Part shown: positions 17,651 to 25,401 of the stretch, piece after piece
Layout: every line of letters starts with the position of its first letter
Position numbering within the stretch: the stretch's first letter is position 1
NCBI GenBank assembly: GCA_964400105.1
Contig: CAYNTG010000027.1
Location: 1-26,681, forward strand
Source: CAYNTG01 sp964400105
GTDB taxonomy: Bacteria; UBP14; UBA6098
Reading direction: 5' to 3'
DNA length: 26,681 nucleotides
Translations under genes and position numbers: made by a program
The notes under the pieces: model-generated
Told to the model about the DNA's origin: nothing
The model's database searches: none
Seen by the model: the letters and a program-made list of their open reading frames with translations, nothing else

Positions 17651-17920
17651 TTGTCGATCACGAAAATCAGAAAAAATGAGATCATGGAGGAATTTGGTAG
17701 GAAACCCGGAGATGTCGGTTCTTCGGAGGTCCAGATTGCAGTGCTGACCGAGAGGATCAACCATTTGTCCGAACATTTCAGGTTGAATCCAAAGGATAAC
17801 AACTCCAAGCGAGGGTTTCATATCCTTATAGGAAGGCGCAGAAGGCTTCTCGCTTATCTCAAAAGAAAGAATTACACGTCTTACAAGCAGCTTATCGCAA
17901 AACTCGGTCTTCGTAGATAG
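17651..17920 (+). CDS. rpsO: 30S ribosomal protein uS15
   Basis: uS15 is a primary 16S rRNA-binding protein of the 30S platform. The 89-aa product is full length: helix 1 (ITKIRKNEIMEEFG), the GSSEVQIAVLTERINHLSEHF signature, and RRRRLLAYLKRKNYTSYKQLI near the end. It starts at TTG preceded by a near-ideal AAGGAGG site, so a weak start codon is paired with a very strong ribosome site. It lies 39 bases after ribF and 71 before pnp, the conserved rpsO-pnp pair. Confidence 0.96.
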   Translation: MSITKIRKNEIMEEFGRKPGDVGSSEVQIAVLTERINHLSEHFRLNPKDNNSKRGFHILIGRRRRLLAYLKRKNYTSYKQLIAKLGLRR

Positions 17921-17943
17921 CGAAGGTGGGGCGATAAGTTTAT

Positions 17944-17963
17944 GCCCTATCGTGTGATAGGGC
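17944..17963 (+). promoter_or_regulatory. perfect hairpin in the rpsO-pnp intergenic leader
   Basis: GCCCTATC (17944-17951) pairs perfectly with GATAGGGC (17956-17963) around GTGT. No T-run follows, so it is not a terminator. GGGC (17929-17932) with GCCC (17944-17947), plus ATA with TAT, forms a competing hairpin using the same left arm. In E. coli the same intergenic region carries an RNase III-processed stem through which PNPase represses itself; a similar role here is inference. Confidence 0.55.
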
Positions 17964-17991
17964 TGTTGAAGAAAAATGAGGAAGGTAAAAA

Positions 17992-20163
17992 ATGTCGAAA
18001 AATGTAGTGTCAACTATGATGAACGATGTCGAGCTGTCGATCGAGACAGGCGAGATCACCAAACAGGCCAATGGCTCTGTGCTCGTGAATTATGGGGAAA
18101 CCCAGATTCTCGTCACAGCATGTATGGACCGCAATCCCAAGCCGGATTTGGGCTTTTTCCCGCTGACAGTGGAATATCGGACGCGAACCTATGCAGCTGG
18201 ACGTATCCCCGGAGGCTTCTTTAAACGCGAGGGCAGACCGCAGTCGGCCGACATGCTTACGGCACGTCTTATCGATAGGCCGATTAGGCCGCGATTCCCG
18301 AAGGGATTTTTACACGAGGTTCAAATCTTTGCGATCCCGATCTCGTTCGACGGCGTTCACGATCCCGATGTCCTGGGAATACTGGGCGCGAGCACAGCGC
18401 TTTCTATATCGGATATACCGTTCGGAGACCCGTTTGGCGCCGTTCGAGTCGTCAATGTCGGTGGTAAATTCATCGCTAATCCTACTATCGCGGAACGCGA
18501 CCAGAGCGTATTGAATCTGGTCGTCGCCGGAGATAGCGATAATATCGTTATGGTCGAGGGGGAATCGTTCGAGGTTCCAGAGGAAATGCTGTTGGAGGCA
18601 CTCGATTTCGCTAAGCCATACTTGAAAAAGCTTTGCGAGTTGCAGCGCGATCTGGTCGAAAAGGTTGGCAAGCCGAAATTCGAGTTCGTGCCGGTCGGCG
18701 AGATCGATCCGGAGCTTGAAAAGGCCGTCCGCGAATTGGTCGAGGGCGGAATGCGTGATGCACTTATCACACCGGATAAGATCGGAAGGCAGAATGCTCT
18801 CAGAGAGTTGATCGGCAAGGCTGTCGATGAACTCGAGGAGCGTTTCCCGGAAAGCGTAGCGGCAATCAAAAAGGTCGCGAACAATGTCGAAAAAGAAATT
18901 ATGCGCGGCATGATCCTCGACGAGGAGAAACGAATCGATGGCCGCGGTCTCACGGATATCCGCGAGATAACCGTTCAAACCGGGTTCTTGAGAAGAACGC
19001 ACGGCAGCGCCCTTTTCACAAGAGGCGAGACACAGGCGCTGAGCGTCCTGACACTCGGATCGAAAATGGACGAGCAGAAAATCGAAAACCTGGAGGGAGA
19101 AAGTTTCAAGACCTTCTTGCTTCACTATAACTTCCCGCCGTTCTCGGTTGGCGAGGTTCGTCGCGCCACCGGACCTGGAAGGCGCGAGATCGGACATGGA
19201 ACACTCGCGGAAAGAGCGCTTCAGCCGGTCGTGCCGTCCGAGGAAATGTTCCCATATACGATAAGATTGGTAAGCGATATACTCGAATCCAACGGGTCGT
19301 CTTCGATGGCGACGGTTTGCGCCGGAAGCCTTTCCCTTATGGATGGCGGTGTTCCGATAAAATCGGCCGTGGCTGGAATTGCGATGGGTCTCGTCTCCGA
19401 CGGCGAACGATTCAAGGTTCTCAGCGATATCCTCGGCGACGAGGATCATATGGGCGATATGGACTTCAAGATCGCCGGAACCAAAGAGGGAGTCGATGCG
19501 TTCCAGATGGACGTCAAGATCGCCGGTGTATCCACGGAGATTATGCGTCAGGCGTTGATGCAGGCAAAAGAGGGTCGTGAGAAGATACTCGATATTATGA
19601 ACGAGGCGATCTCCAAGCCGCGCGACCAATTATCACAATATGCTCCGCGTATCGTTACGATAAAGATCAATCCCGAGAAGATCGGAGCGATAATAGGCCC
19701 AGGCGGCAAAAACGTGCGCTCGATTCAGGAGGCCACGAACACCACGATAGCTATCGATAACGACGGATCGGTGCAGATCGCATCTCCCAACGCAGAAGGC
19801 CTGGAGCAAGCGCTTCTCTTGGTCAAGGGAATAACGGAAGAGGCCGAGGTCGGACAGGTATATGAAGGCAAGGTCGTGCGGATCGCCGATTTCGGCGCAT
19901 TTATCCAAATCCTGCCGAATCAGGACGGTCTTCTACATATCTCTGAGATGGAATACGGTCGCACAGAGCGCGTCGAGGATGTTATGAAGCTCGGCGATAT
20001 TGTAGAGGTAAAGGTCGTCGAGGTATCCTCTGACGGCAAGGTGAGGCTTTCCCGTAAGGCGCTTTTGCCGAAGCCGGAGGGTTACGTCGAGCCGAAACCT
20101 CGATCCAGTGGCGATTATAATAGAGGGTCCCGCAACAGTAGCGGTGGAAGAGGTCGCCGGTAA
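17992..20163 (+). CDS. pnp: polyribonucleotide nucleotidyltransferase (PNPase)
   Basis: PNPase degrades RNA 3' to 5' by phosphorolysis and can add tails; it works as a ring-shaped trimer and in RNA degradosomes. The 723-aa product has both RNase PH domains: the first with the FFKREGRP RNA-binding motif, the second with the active-site DEDHMGDMDFK. An all-helical linker separates them, then a KH domain (KIGAIIGPGGKNVRSI) and an S1 domain (EGKVVRIADFGAFIQI). The tail is Gly/Arg/Ser-rich, suggesting extra RNA contacts. The ATG has a GAGGAAGG site upstream. It follows rpsO and is followed 25 bases later by lpxA. Confidence 0.97.
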   Translation: MSKNVVSTMMNDVELSIETGEITKQANGSVLVNYGETQILVTACMDRNPKPDLGFFPLTVEYRTRTYAAGRIPGGFFKREGRPQSADMLTARLIDRPIRPRFPKGFLHEVQIFAIPISFDGVHDPDVLGILGASTALSISDIPFGDPFGAVRVVNVGGKFIANPTIAERDQSVLNLVVAGDSDNIVMVEGESFEVPEEMLLEALDFAKPYLKKLCELQRDLVEKVGKPKFEFVPVGEIDPELEKAVRELVEGGMRDALITPDKIGRQNALRELIGKAVDELEERFPESVAAIKKVANNVEKEIMRGMILDEEKRIDGRGLTDIREITVQTGFLRRTHGSALFTRGETQALSVLTLGSKMDEQKIENLEGESFKTFLLHYNFPPFSVGEVRRATGPGRREIGHGTLAERALQPVVPSEEMFPYTIRLVSDILESNGSSSMATVCAGSLSLMDGGVPIKSAVAGIAMGLVSDGERFKVLSDILGDEDHMGDMDFKIAGTKEGVDAFQMDVKIAGVSTEIMRQALMQAKEGREKILDIMNEAISKPRDQLSQYAPRIVTIKINPEKIGAIIGPGGKNVRSIQEATNTTIAIDNDGSVQIASPNAEGLEQALLLVKGITEEAEVGQVYEGKVVRIADFGAFIQILPNQDGLLHISEMEYGRTERVEDVMKLGDIVEVKVVEVSSDGKVRLSRKALLPKPEGYVEPKPRSSGDYNRGSRNSSGGRGRR

Positions 20164-20188
20164 ATAATCATTCTAGATATATAGGAAA

Positions 20189-20968
20189 ATGTCTATCGAA
20201 ATTCATCCGAGCGCCGTTGTCGAAGATGGCACAGAGATCGCCGACGATGTAGTTATTGGTCCCAATAGCTACATCGAATCCGGCGCGGTTATCGGCGAGG
20301 GAACATGGATCGGTTCTTGCGTCTGCATTTCCGGATTTGTGCGCATGGGGAAAAATAATAAAATATACCATGGCGCTGCGATAGGCGGCCCGCCGCAGGA
20401 TTTGAAATTCGGCGGAGAGGTCACGACGGTCGTGATCGGCGATAATAACGTTTTTCGCGAGTGTCTTACGGTTAGTCGCGGAACGAGCGAAAGTTTTAAA
20501 ACGACGATCGGATCGAATAATCTTCTAATGGCATATGTTCATGTGGCTCACGATTGCCGAGTTGGCGATAATATAGTTATCGCTAACTCGGTGAATATGG
20601 GCGGCCACGTCGAGATCGAGGATTGGGCTATACTCGGCGGATTAATCCCGATTCACCAATTTTGCTCTATCGGCGCTCATGCTATTGTCGGCACGGGCGC
20701 GAGGATCGTTCAGGATGTGTTGCCCTATACATTGGTGGGAAGCGATCCAACGAGGGTTGCGGGTATAAATACCATCGGCCTTAATCGACGGGGTTTCGAA
20801 GAGAAATTGATCCGTGTCCTTAAAAACTGCTATAAGATAATCTATAATTCTAAACTACCATTTGGAAAAGCGTTGGAAAGAATAGAAAACGAATATTCGC
20901 AGTTCTATGAAGTGCAACACATTCTCGAATTCGTTAAAAAATCCAGAAGGGGTATCTTGCTGAAATAA
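20189..20968 (+). CDS. lpxA: acyl-ACP--UDP-N-acetylglucosamine O-acyltransferase LpxA
   Basis: LpxA makes the first committed step of lipid A, moving a 3-hydroxyacyl chain from ACP to UDP-GlcNAc. The 259-aa product shows left-handed beta-helix hexapeptide repeats, the LpxA-specific GPPQDLKFGGE segment, the catalytic HVAHDC motif (His121), HQFCSIGAHA, and the C-terminal helical RRGF part. By alignment to my memory of E. coli LpxA, the residue at the chain-length ruler position (E. coli Gly173) is Thr169 here. It is the last gene before the terminator; no lpxD, fabZ or lpxB neighbour is seen, unlike the usual lpx cluster. Confidence 0.95.
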   Translation: MSIEIHPSAVVEDGTEIADDVVIGPNSYIESGAVIGEGTWIGSCVCISGFVRMGKNNKIYHGAAIGGPPQDLKFGGEVTTVVIGDNNVFRECLTVSRGTSESFKTTIGSNNLLMAYVHVAHDCRVGDNIVIANSVNMGGHVEIEDWAILGGLIPIHQFCSIGAHAIVGTGARIVQDVLPYTLVGSDPTRVAGINTIGLNRRGFEEKLIRVLKNCYKIIYNSKLPFGKALERIENEYSQFYEVQHILEFVKKSRRGILLK

Positions 20969-20970
20969 TT

Positions 20971-20998
20971 AAAGGAAGCTCGAAAGCGGCCTTTTTTT
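20971..20998 (+). terminator. probable terminator after lpxA
   Basis: AAAGG pairs with CCTTT and GCT pairs with AGC around a CGAA loop, with a 2x2 internal mismatch and a seven-T run. On the minus strand the loop reads TTCG. It lies three bases after lpxA and just beyond the rpmB stop, so it may serve both convergent genes. The internal mismatch lowers confidence. Confidence 0.6.
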
Positions 20999-21014
20999 AA
21001 TAATCGCGAGTTTT

Positions 21015-21209
21015 TTACTTCACGTATTTTTTGACCTTGTCGGCCTTAATGCAACGGGAGCATACGGTCATTTTGACAGGCTTGCCATCGACATCGACCC
21101 TGACCTTCTGAAGGTTCGGGTTGAATTTCCGAAGTGTTCTATTTTTGGCGTGCGATACATTCCTGCCCGATCCGGCCTTTTTCCCGCATATTTGACATAT
21201 CTTCGACAT
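21015..21209 (-). CDS. rpmB: 50S ribosomal protein bL28
   Basis: bL28 is a small protein of the large ribosomal subunit. The 64-aa product begins MSKICQICGKKAGSGRNVSHA and contains RTLRKFNPNLQKVRV; it ends KADKVKKYVK. Two CxxC pairs (CQIC and CSRC) make this the zinc-ribbon form, which needs zinc. The ATG at 21209 has GGAGG five bases upstream; a longer frame from 21290 would add 27 residues with no family match. It is convergent with lpxA and divergent from ispF. Confidence 0.95.
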   Translation of the reverse strand: MSKICQICGKKAGSGRNVSHAKNRTLRKFNPNLQKVRVDVDGKPVKMTVCSRCIKADKVKKYVK

Positions 21210-21291
21210 AATATCCTCCATTTGTATTCGAAACAAGTTTTGGAACATATCAATATCTTCCGAGAGCGCAAGGTTTTTTTGAAAATCCACG

Positions 21292-21297
21292 ATTATA
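21292..21297 (-). promoter_or_regulatory. possible -10 element for rpmB
   Basis: On the minus strand this reads TATAAT, a perfect -10 match, but no good -35 lies 16-18 bases upstream. The start would be near 21285, giving a leader of about 76 nt. It abuts the -35 of the divergent ispF promoter, so the two could compete. Confidence 0.3.
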
Positions 21298-21298
21298 T

Positions 21299-21327
21299 TT
21301 GACTTGCCGTGAAAAATATCATATCTT
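21299..21327 (+). promoter_or_regulatory. sigma70-type promoter abutting ispF (possible leaderless start)
   Basis: TTGACT (21299-21304) and TATCTT (21322-21327) are spaced by 17 bases. Counting the last -10 base as -7 puts transcription start at 21334, exactly the A of the ispF ATG. No Shine-Dalgarno sequence precedes it. Confidence 0.5.
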
Positions 21328-21333
21328 TATAAC

Positions 21334-21810
21334 ATGGAATTACGAATCGGACAGGGTTACGATATACATAAGCTGGCTTTTGGAGAGAAGCTAGTCATTG
21401 GTGGAGTCGAGATACCGTTCGAGAAGGGATGCATCGGCCATTCGGACGGCGACGCGCTTATCCATGCAATCGTCGATGCTATGCTCGGGGCGGCGTCGCT
21501 CGGAGATATTGGCGGGATGTTCCCCGATACGGACGAATCGACCGAGGGCATTTCGAGTATATCGATCCTCGGCGAGGTGGCTCAAGAGGTGAAAAAACAC
21601 CTCTGGCGGATCAATAATATCGACGCGACGGTTATCCTTCAGCGCCCGAAACTTGCCGAATATATCCCCCTGATGATCGAAAAAATCTCCCATGTTCTTC
21701 GTATCAAGAAAGAGCTTCTGAATATCAAGGCCAAGACAGCAGAAAACCTCGGTCCGGTCGGCGACGAAAAGGCCATCGAGGCACAGGCAGTGGTTATGCT
21801 TGTGAGATAG
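21334..21810 (+). CDS. ispF: 2-C-methyl-D-erythritol 2,4-cyclodiphosphate synthase IspF
   Basis: IspF closes the cyclic diphosphate in the MEP pathway to isoprenoid precursors. The 158-aa product has the full signature: GQGYDIHKL with metal-binding Asp and His, the GHSDGDALIHAI motif, GDIGGMFPDTD, and the C-terminal KAKTAENLGPVG and EAQAVVML. Length is normal for this trimeric enzyme. It stands alone, divergent from rpmB, with a promoter directly against the ATG. It ends nine bases before convergent polA with no obvious terminator between. It implies isoprenoid synthesis by the MEP route. Confidence 0.97.
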   Translation: MELRIGQGYDIHKLAFGEKLVIGGVEIPFEKGCIGHSDGDALIHAIVDAMLGAASLGDIGGMFPDTDESTEGISSISILGEVAQEVKKHLWRINNIDATVILQRPKLAEYIPLMIEKISHVLRIKKELLNIKAKTAENLGPVGDEKAIEAQAVVMLVR

Positions 21811-21819
21811 ATAAAATCA

Positions 21820-24537
21820 TCAACCGTGCGCGACGAGCCAATCGCTACCTACACCGATATCCACAATCAGCGGCACATCGAGTTCGAAGACGTTCTCCAT
21901 CGTCTCCTTAATAAGTGCAGTCGCGGTTTCGACCTCGTCTTTCGGGACATCGAATATCAGCTCGTCGTGGACGGTCGAGATCATCTTCGTGCGGAAATCT
22001 CCTTCGTTTAGGCACTCGAAGATTTTCAGCATCGCGAGTTTTATAAGATCCGCCGCCGATCCTTGAATCGGCGTGTTTATCGCCGCACGTCTCGCAAACT
22101 TTTTCGATTGCCCTCCCCCTTTAAGCTCGGAAAAATATCGCCTTCGACCGAGGATCGTCTCGACAAATCCAAGCTCTTCCGCTTTTTCAGACGCGCTGTC
22201 CATATACTTCTTTACGCCGGGGAACCGCTCGAAATAGGCATCGATGAATCCTTTAGCTTCCTTATAATCCATATCGAGGCGCTCGCTAACTCCCCATGCG
22301 GTCATCCCGTAAATCACGCCGAAATTGATGATCTTTGCCATCCGGCGCTGACTCGAATTAACCTCATCCTGCGAAACATCGAATATCAGACTCGCCGTCC
22401 AGGAATGGACGTCCTTGCCCGCCTCGAAAGCGCGCTTGAGATTTTTATCTCCGGAAAGATGCGCCATAACCCGTAGCTCGATCTGCGAGTAATCCGCGGA
22501 TATGATAACGTTGCCGTCTGCCGGTATAAAAGCCTTGCGAATCTCACGGCCGATATCGCCACGCACAGGAATATTCTGCAGATTGGGATCGCGGCACGAG
22601 AGCCTTCCCGTGCTCGCTACCGCCTGCTGAAATGTCGGATGGATTCGCCCGGTTTGCGTGTTCACGAGTTTTGGAAGCGCGTCGATATAGGTCCCGATCA
22701 GCTTCGCAAGCTCGCGATATTTCAATATCTCGACCGGAAGGTCGTGGATTTTCGATAGCGTTTGAAGCACCGATGAATCCGTCGAATAACCAGTCTTGGT
22801 CTTTTTTTGTGTCGGAAGGTTTAACTTCTCGAAAAGGATTTTTGAAAGCTGCATCGGAGATGCGATATTGAACTTCTCGCCAGCAAGATCGTATATTCGC
22901 GTTTCGATGTTTTTCAGCTTTTCGGTCAAATCCACGGAAAGCGCGCGCAGAAAAGGCACATCGAGGCGGATGCCGGTCATTTCCATGTCCGCCAAAACAT
23001 GGATAAGCGGCACCTCGATTTCGTCGTATAATTTGTCGAGCGATATTTCGGCGAGCCTCGGTTCGAGGACATTCGCAAGACGCAATGCGATATCCGCGTC
23101 CTCGGCGGCATATATCGTCACACGTTCCGGCGCAACCTCCGAGATGTCGCAGCGCCCATTCTCGGTGGTCGTAATCTCCTTATAACTCATCGTTTTATGG
23201 CCAAGATGCTTTATCGAGAGGACATCGAGGCCGTGTTCGTAGGCATCGGGGGTTAAAAGATAATCGGCGATCATCGGATCGCCGGCGATCCCGCGCATCT
23301 CGATTCCAGCATTGCGCAGGACGATATAATCATACTTGATATTTTGGCCGATCTTGGACGGCGTTTCGGCTTCGAGAATGGGACGGAGTTTTTCGAGGAC
23401 GGACTTTTGTGGGAGGTTCAGCCCTTCGTCGGGGAACATCTCGCCCGGATGCTTGTGCCCCAAAGGGATATAGTCCGCCTTTCCCTCCTCGACGGCGAAA
23501 CCAATCCCGACAAGTTCTGCGGACATCGGACGTTTGCTCGTCGTCTCCGTATCGATCGCTATTCGTTCGCTTTTTGACAATAAATCCACTAATTCATCGA
23601 GCTTTTTCATGGTATCGATAAGACGATAATCGCCCGGTTGCGAGCTTTGCTGCGTATCCGGGGCGTCTTTCCGACTCAGCAATTTATCGAGAAGGCTGGT
23701 GAATTCCAGCTCTCGGAGGATAGATATCAAACTTGTGTAATCCGGATCGCCGACCGGGGCGTTTTCCCAATCGAACTCGAAATCGATATCTCGGTCGATC
23801 GTCGCGAGCTTGTGCGATAGATAGGCGTTTTCGCGCGAGTCTTCGAGCTTTTTCGCGGTCGATCCGCCGATCTCGTCGAGATTAGAGTATATATCGTCGA
23901 GGTTACTATATTTATCGATCAGCTTTTTTGCGCCGACCTTGCCGATTCCCCTCACGCCGGGGATGTTGTCCGACGAATCGCCCATAATAGCGAGGTAATC
24001 GATGATTCGATTTGGTGGAACGCCGAAACGCTCCGAGGCATTCTCGACAGTGAACCATTCCGTCGGCAAAGCCCCCTTGCTTGGGGCCAAAACCGAAACG
24101 TGCGCGTCGATAAGCTGCATCAAATCCTTATCGCCGGTAACAAGAACGACCTCCCATCCTCGCTCCTTCGCACGCTCGGCAACCGTCGCCATAAGGTCGT
24201 CCGCTTCGACGCCCTCGCGCTCGATAATCGGGATATTCATCGCCTCGACGAGTTTTCGAATATATGGCAACGATTCGCGCAGCTCGTCGGGCATCTTCTC
24301 GCGCGTGGATTTGTATTCGGGATAGAGCGCCGTCCGCTCCTTCGCCTTGCCCTTGTCGAAAGCCACAGCAAAGGCATCGGGCTTCTCCGAATCCAGTATC
24401 TTCAAGATACTCGTTATCATGCCGAACGGCGCGGATGTATTCAATCCGCTCGCGTTTTTCAATGGACTCTTGATGAATGCAAAATAAGCCCGATACGCGA
24501 ACTGCGTTCCGTCCATAATGTATAAGCGATTTGGCAT
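21820..24537 (-). CDS. polA: DNA polymerase I
   Basis: Pol I fills gaps and removes primers during replication and repair. The 905-aa product has all three domains. The 5' nuclease domain (about 1-290) has DGTQFAYRA, VEADDLMA and GDSSDNIPGV. The 3'-5' exonuclease domain (about 310-490) retains its motifs: DTETTS, GQNIKYD and YAAEDAD, so proofreading is predicted active (in some lineages it is lost). The polymerase domain has motif A (DYSQIELRV), motif B (RRMAKIINFGVIYG) and motif C (VHDELIFDV). The ATG has an AAAAGGA site and a promoter just upstream. It is convergent with ispF. Confidence 0.97.
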   Translation of the reverse strand: MPNRLYIMDGTQFAYRAYFAFIKSPLKNASGLNTSAPFGMITSILKILDSEKPDAFAVAFDKGKAKERTALYPEYKSTREKMPDELRESLPYIRKLVEAMNIPIIEREGVEADDLMATVAERAKERGWEVVLVTGDKDLMQLIDAHVSVLAPSKGALPTEWFTVENASERFGVPPNRIIDYLAIMGDSSDNIPGVRGIGKVGAKKLIDKYSNLDDIYSNLDEIGGSTAKKLEDSRENAYLSHKLATIDRDIDFEFDWENAPVGDPDYTSLISILRELEFTSLLDKLLSRKDAPDTQQSSQPGDYRLIDTMKKLDELVDLLSKSERIAIDTETTSKRPMSAELVGIGFAVEEGKADYIPLGHKHPGEMFPDEGLNLPQKSVLEKLRPILEAETPSKIGQNIKYDYIVLRNAGIEMRGIAGDPMIADYLLTPDAYEHGLDVLSIKHLGHKTMSYKEITTTENGRCDISEVAPERVTIYAAEDADIALRLANVLEPRLAEISLDKLYDEIEVPLIHVLADMEMTGIRLDVPFLRALSVDLTEKLKNIETRIYDLAGEKFNIASPMQLSKILFEKLNLPTQKKTKTGYSTDSSVLQTLSKIHDLPVEILKYRELAKLIGTYIDALPKLVNTQTGRIHPTFQQAVASTGRLSCRDPNLQNIPVRGDIGREIRKAFIPADGNVIISADYSQIELRVMAHLSGDKNLKRAFEAGKDVHSWTASLIFDVSQDEVNSSQRRMAKIINFGVIYGMTAWGVSERLDMDYKEAKGFIDAYFERFPGVKKYMDSASEKAEELGFVETILGRRRYFSELKGGGQSKKFARRAAINTPIQGSAADLIKLAMLKIFECLNEGDFRTKMISTVHDELIFDVPKDEVETATALIKETMENVFELDVPLIVDIGVGSDWLVAHG

Positions 24538-24560
24538 AGTATTCCTTTTAAATTTGTTAT

Positions 24561-24589
24561 AATTTACGGTGTAGATTGGCTTTCGTCAA
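24561..24589 (-). promoter_or_regulatory. candidate promoter for polA
   Basis: Read on the minus strand, TTGACG (24589-24584) and TAAATT (24566-24561) are spaced by 17 bases. The predicted start near 24554 leaves a 16-nt leader with the AAAAGGA ribosome site. An overlapping TATAAC (24561-24556) is an alternative -10 at poorer spacing. Confidence 0.45.
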
Positions 24590-24675
24590 TAGAACTTTTG
24601 ACGAACAGTGGAAAAATAAGCTTTTGGGATAAGCATCGTCTTCGGCACAACTCGTTTCATCGAGTTTAAATCACA

Positions 24676-24787
24676 GCGTCATTGCGATGTCCTCAGACCC
24701 GCCAGGGCACGTAGGCCCGCAGGGGAGCGTAGCGTGCGGCATGGTTTATGAACTTGCCGGACGACGCAATTAGATACGCCCCACGGG
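24676..24787. repeat. dispersed-repeat remnant upstream of the toxin-antitoxin pair
   Basis: This stretch has CGTCATTGCGA (24677-24687), the reverse complement of TCGCAATGACG found at 25698-25708. It is also rich in short GC palindromes, such as GCCCC-AC-GGGGC at 24777-24788. It does not code for a convincing protein. Together with similar DNA downstream it looks like degenerate copies of a genome-wide interspersed repeat. Bases 24590-24675 hold nothing beyond a 6-bp hairpin (AACTCG 24649-24654 with CGAGTT 24661-24666). Confidence 0.5.
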
Positions 24788-24860
24788 GCGGCTTCGGCCC
24801 GGACGGTGAGATTGCCCTAAAACGCGACGAGTACCGCTCTGACAAACGCCATGGATGGCT
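24788..24860 (+). repeat. direct repeat, left copy, flanking the toxin-antitoxin module
   Basis: A 73-bp segment that aligns without gaps to 25402-25474 with about 12 mismatches (roughly 83 percent identity by eye). It begins GCGGCTTCGGCCCGG and ends CGCCATGGATGGCT. The similarity extends weakly about 15 bases further left. It ends ten bases before the antitoxin promoter. Confidence 0.75.
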
Positions 24861-24869
24861 AAAATTAGA

Positions 24870-24897
24870 TTGACAATTAACAAATATTATCTATATT
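24870..24897 (+). promoter_or_regulatory. sigma70-type promoter for the toxin-antitoxin operon
   Basis: A perfect TTGACA (24870-24875) is followed after 16 bases by TATATT (24892-24897). The predicted start near 24904 leaves a 30-nt leader with an AAGGGAG ribosome site before the antitoxin ATG. Toxin-antitoxin operons usually repress their own promoter; no operator palindrome is obvious here. Confidence 0.6.
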
Positions 24898-24933
24898 CCA
24901 ATTAAGTGCGAATCTATTGCAAGGGAGCAACAG

Positions 24934-25137
24934 ATGGGTGAAATAACGACATTGGATAGGATTTTTGAGGAGCTGGATTTTTTAAAGAAAAAAATCTTAT
25001 CCATCGAAAAGCATATGGTGGATATCGACTCGATTTTGACGGAGGACGATTTCGCCGCTCTTGCCGAATACCGCGCGGAAAAGGCGGAGGGTAGTTTGAT
25101 CTCCCACGACGAAATCAAAGCGGAACTTGGATTGTGA
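24934..25137 (+). CDS. antitoxin of a RelE-type toxin-antitoxin pair
   Basis: A 67-aa acidic protein just upstream of a RelE-like toxin, so antitoxin by context. Residues 1-35 are a likely amphipathic coiled coil (FEELDFLKKKILSIEKHM). The C-terminal part (LTEDDFAALAEYRAEKAEGSLISHDEIKAEL) resembles the toxin-wrapping tail of RelB-like antitoxins. I see no ribbon-helix-helix, helix-turn-helix or AbrB domain, so DNA binding, if any, is by an unrecognised route. AAGGGAG lies seven bases before the ATG. The TGA overlaps the toxin's GTG by four bases, coupling their translation. Confidence 0.82.
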   Translation: MGEITTLDRIFEELDFLKKKILSIEKHMVDIDSILTEDDFAALAEYRAEKAEGSLISHDEIKAELGL

Positions 25138-25394
25138 AATTCACCGTTCAATATTCGAGCAGGGCGGTAAAATTCCTTCGCAAAGCGGGTGCAAAAAAAG
25201 CCGAGAGAATTATTAAGAAGATCGAGGAAATAGCGCGAAAACCTCTACTCCGCAAAACCAAAAAGGTAGCGGGCTCCGACTCGGTTTTTCGTGTGCGCGT
25301 GGGCGATTACCGGATACTCTACGAAGTGGATTTTAAGACCACCACGATAGGGATTGTGAAGATCGACCGCCGGGATAAGGTATACCGCAAATAG
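25134..25394 (+). CDS. RelE/ParE-family toxin
   Basis: RelE-family toxins cut mRNA on the ribosome or, for ParE, poison gyrase; the 86-aa product fits this superfamily. Its core shows FTVQYSSRAVKFLRK at the start, then the diagnostic VFRVRVGDYRILYEVDF, and ends with IDRRDKVYRK, keeping the Arg and Tyr near the C-terminus that RelE-type nucleases use. I therefore favour an RNase, but the ParE alternative is open. It starts at GTG inside the antitoxin stop (GTGA). Its stop codon lies 7 bases before the right direct repeat. The module is enclosed by repeats, which fits acquisition or movement as a cassette. Confidence 0.88.
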   Translation: MKFTVQYSSRAVKFLRKAGAKKAERIIKKIEEIARKPLLRKTKKVAGSDSVFRVRVGDYRILYEVDFKTTTIGIVKIDRRDKVYRK

Positions 25395-25401
25395 CGCCCA
25401 C

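Noticed and set aside
17944..17963. rpsO terminator
   Set aside because: The stem is perfect but no T-run follows, so it fits a processing or regulatory stem better.
18310..19629. 439-codon minus-strand open frame opposite pnp
   Set aside because: Antisense to highly conserved PNPase motifs, with no recognisable protein features.
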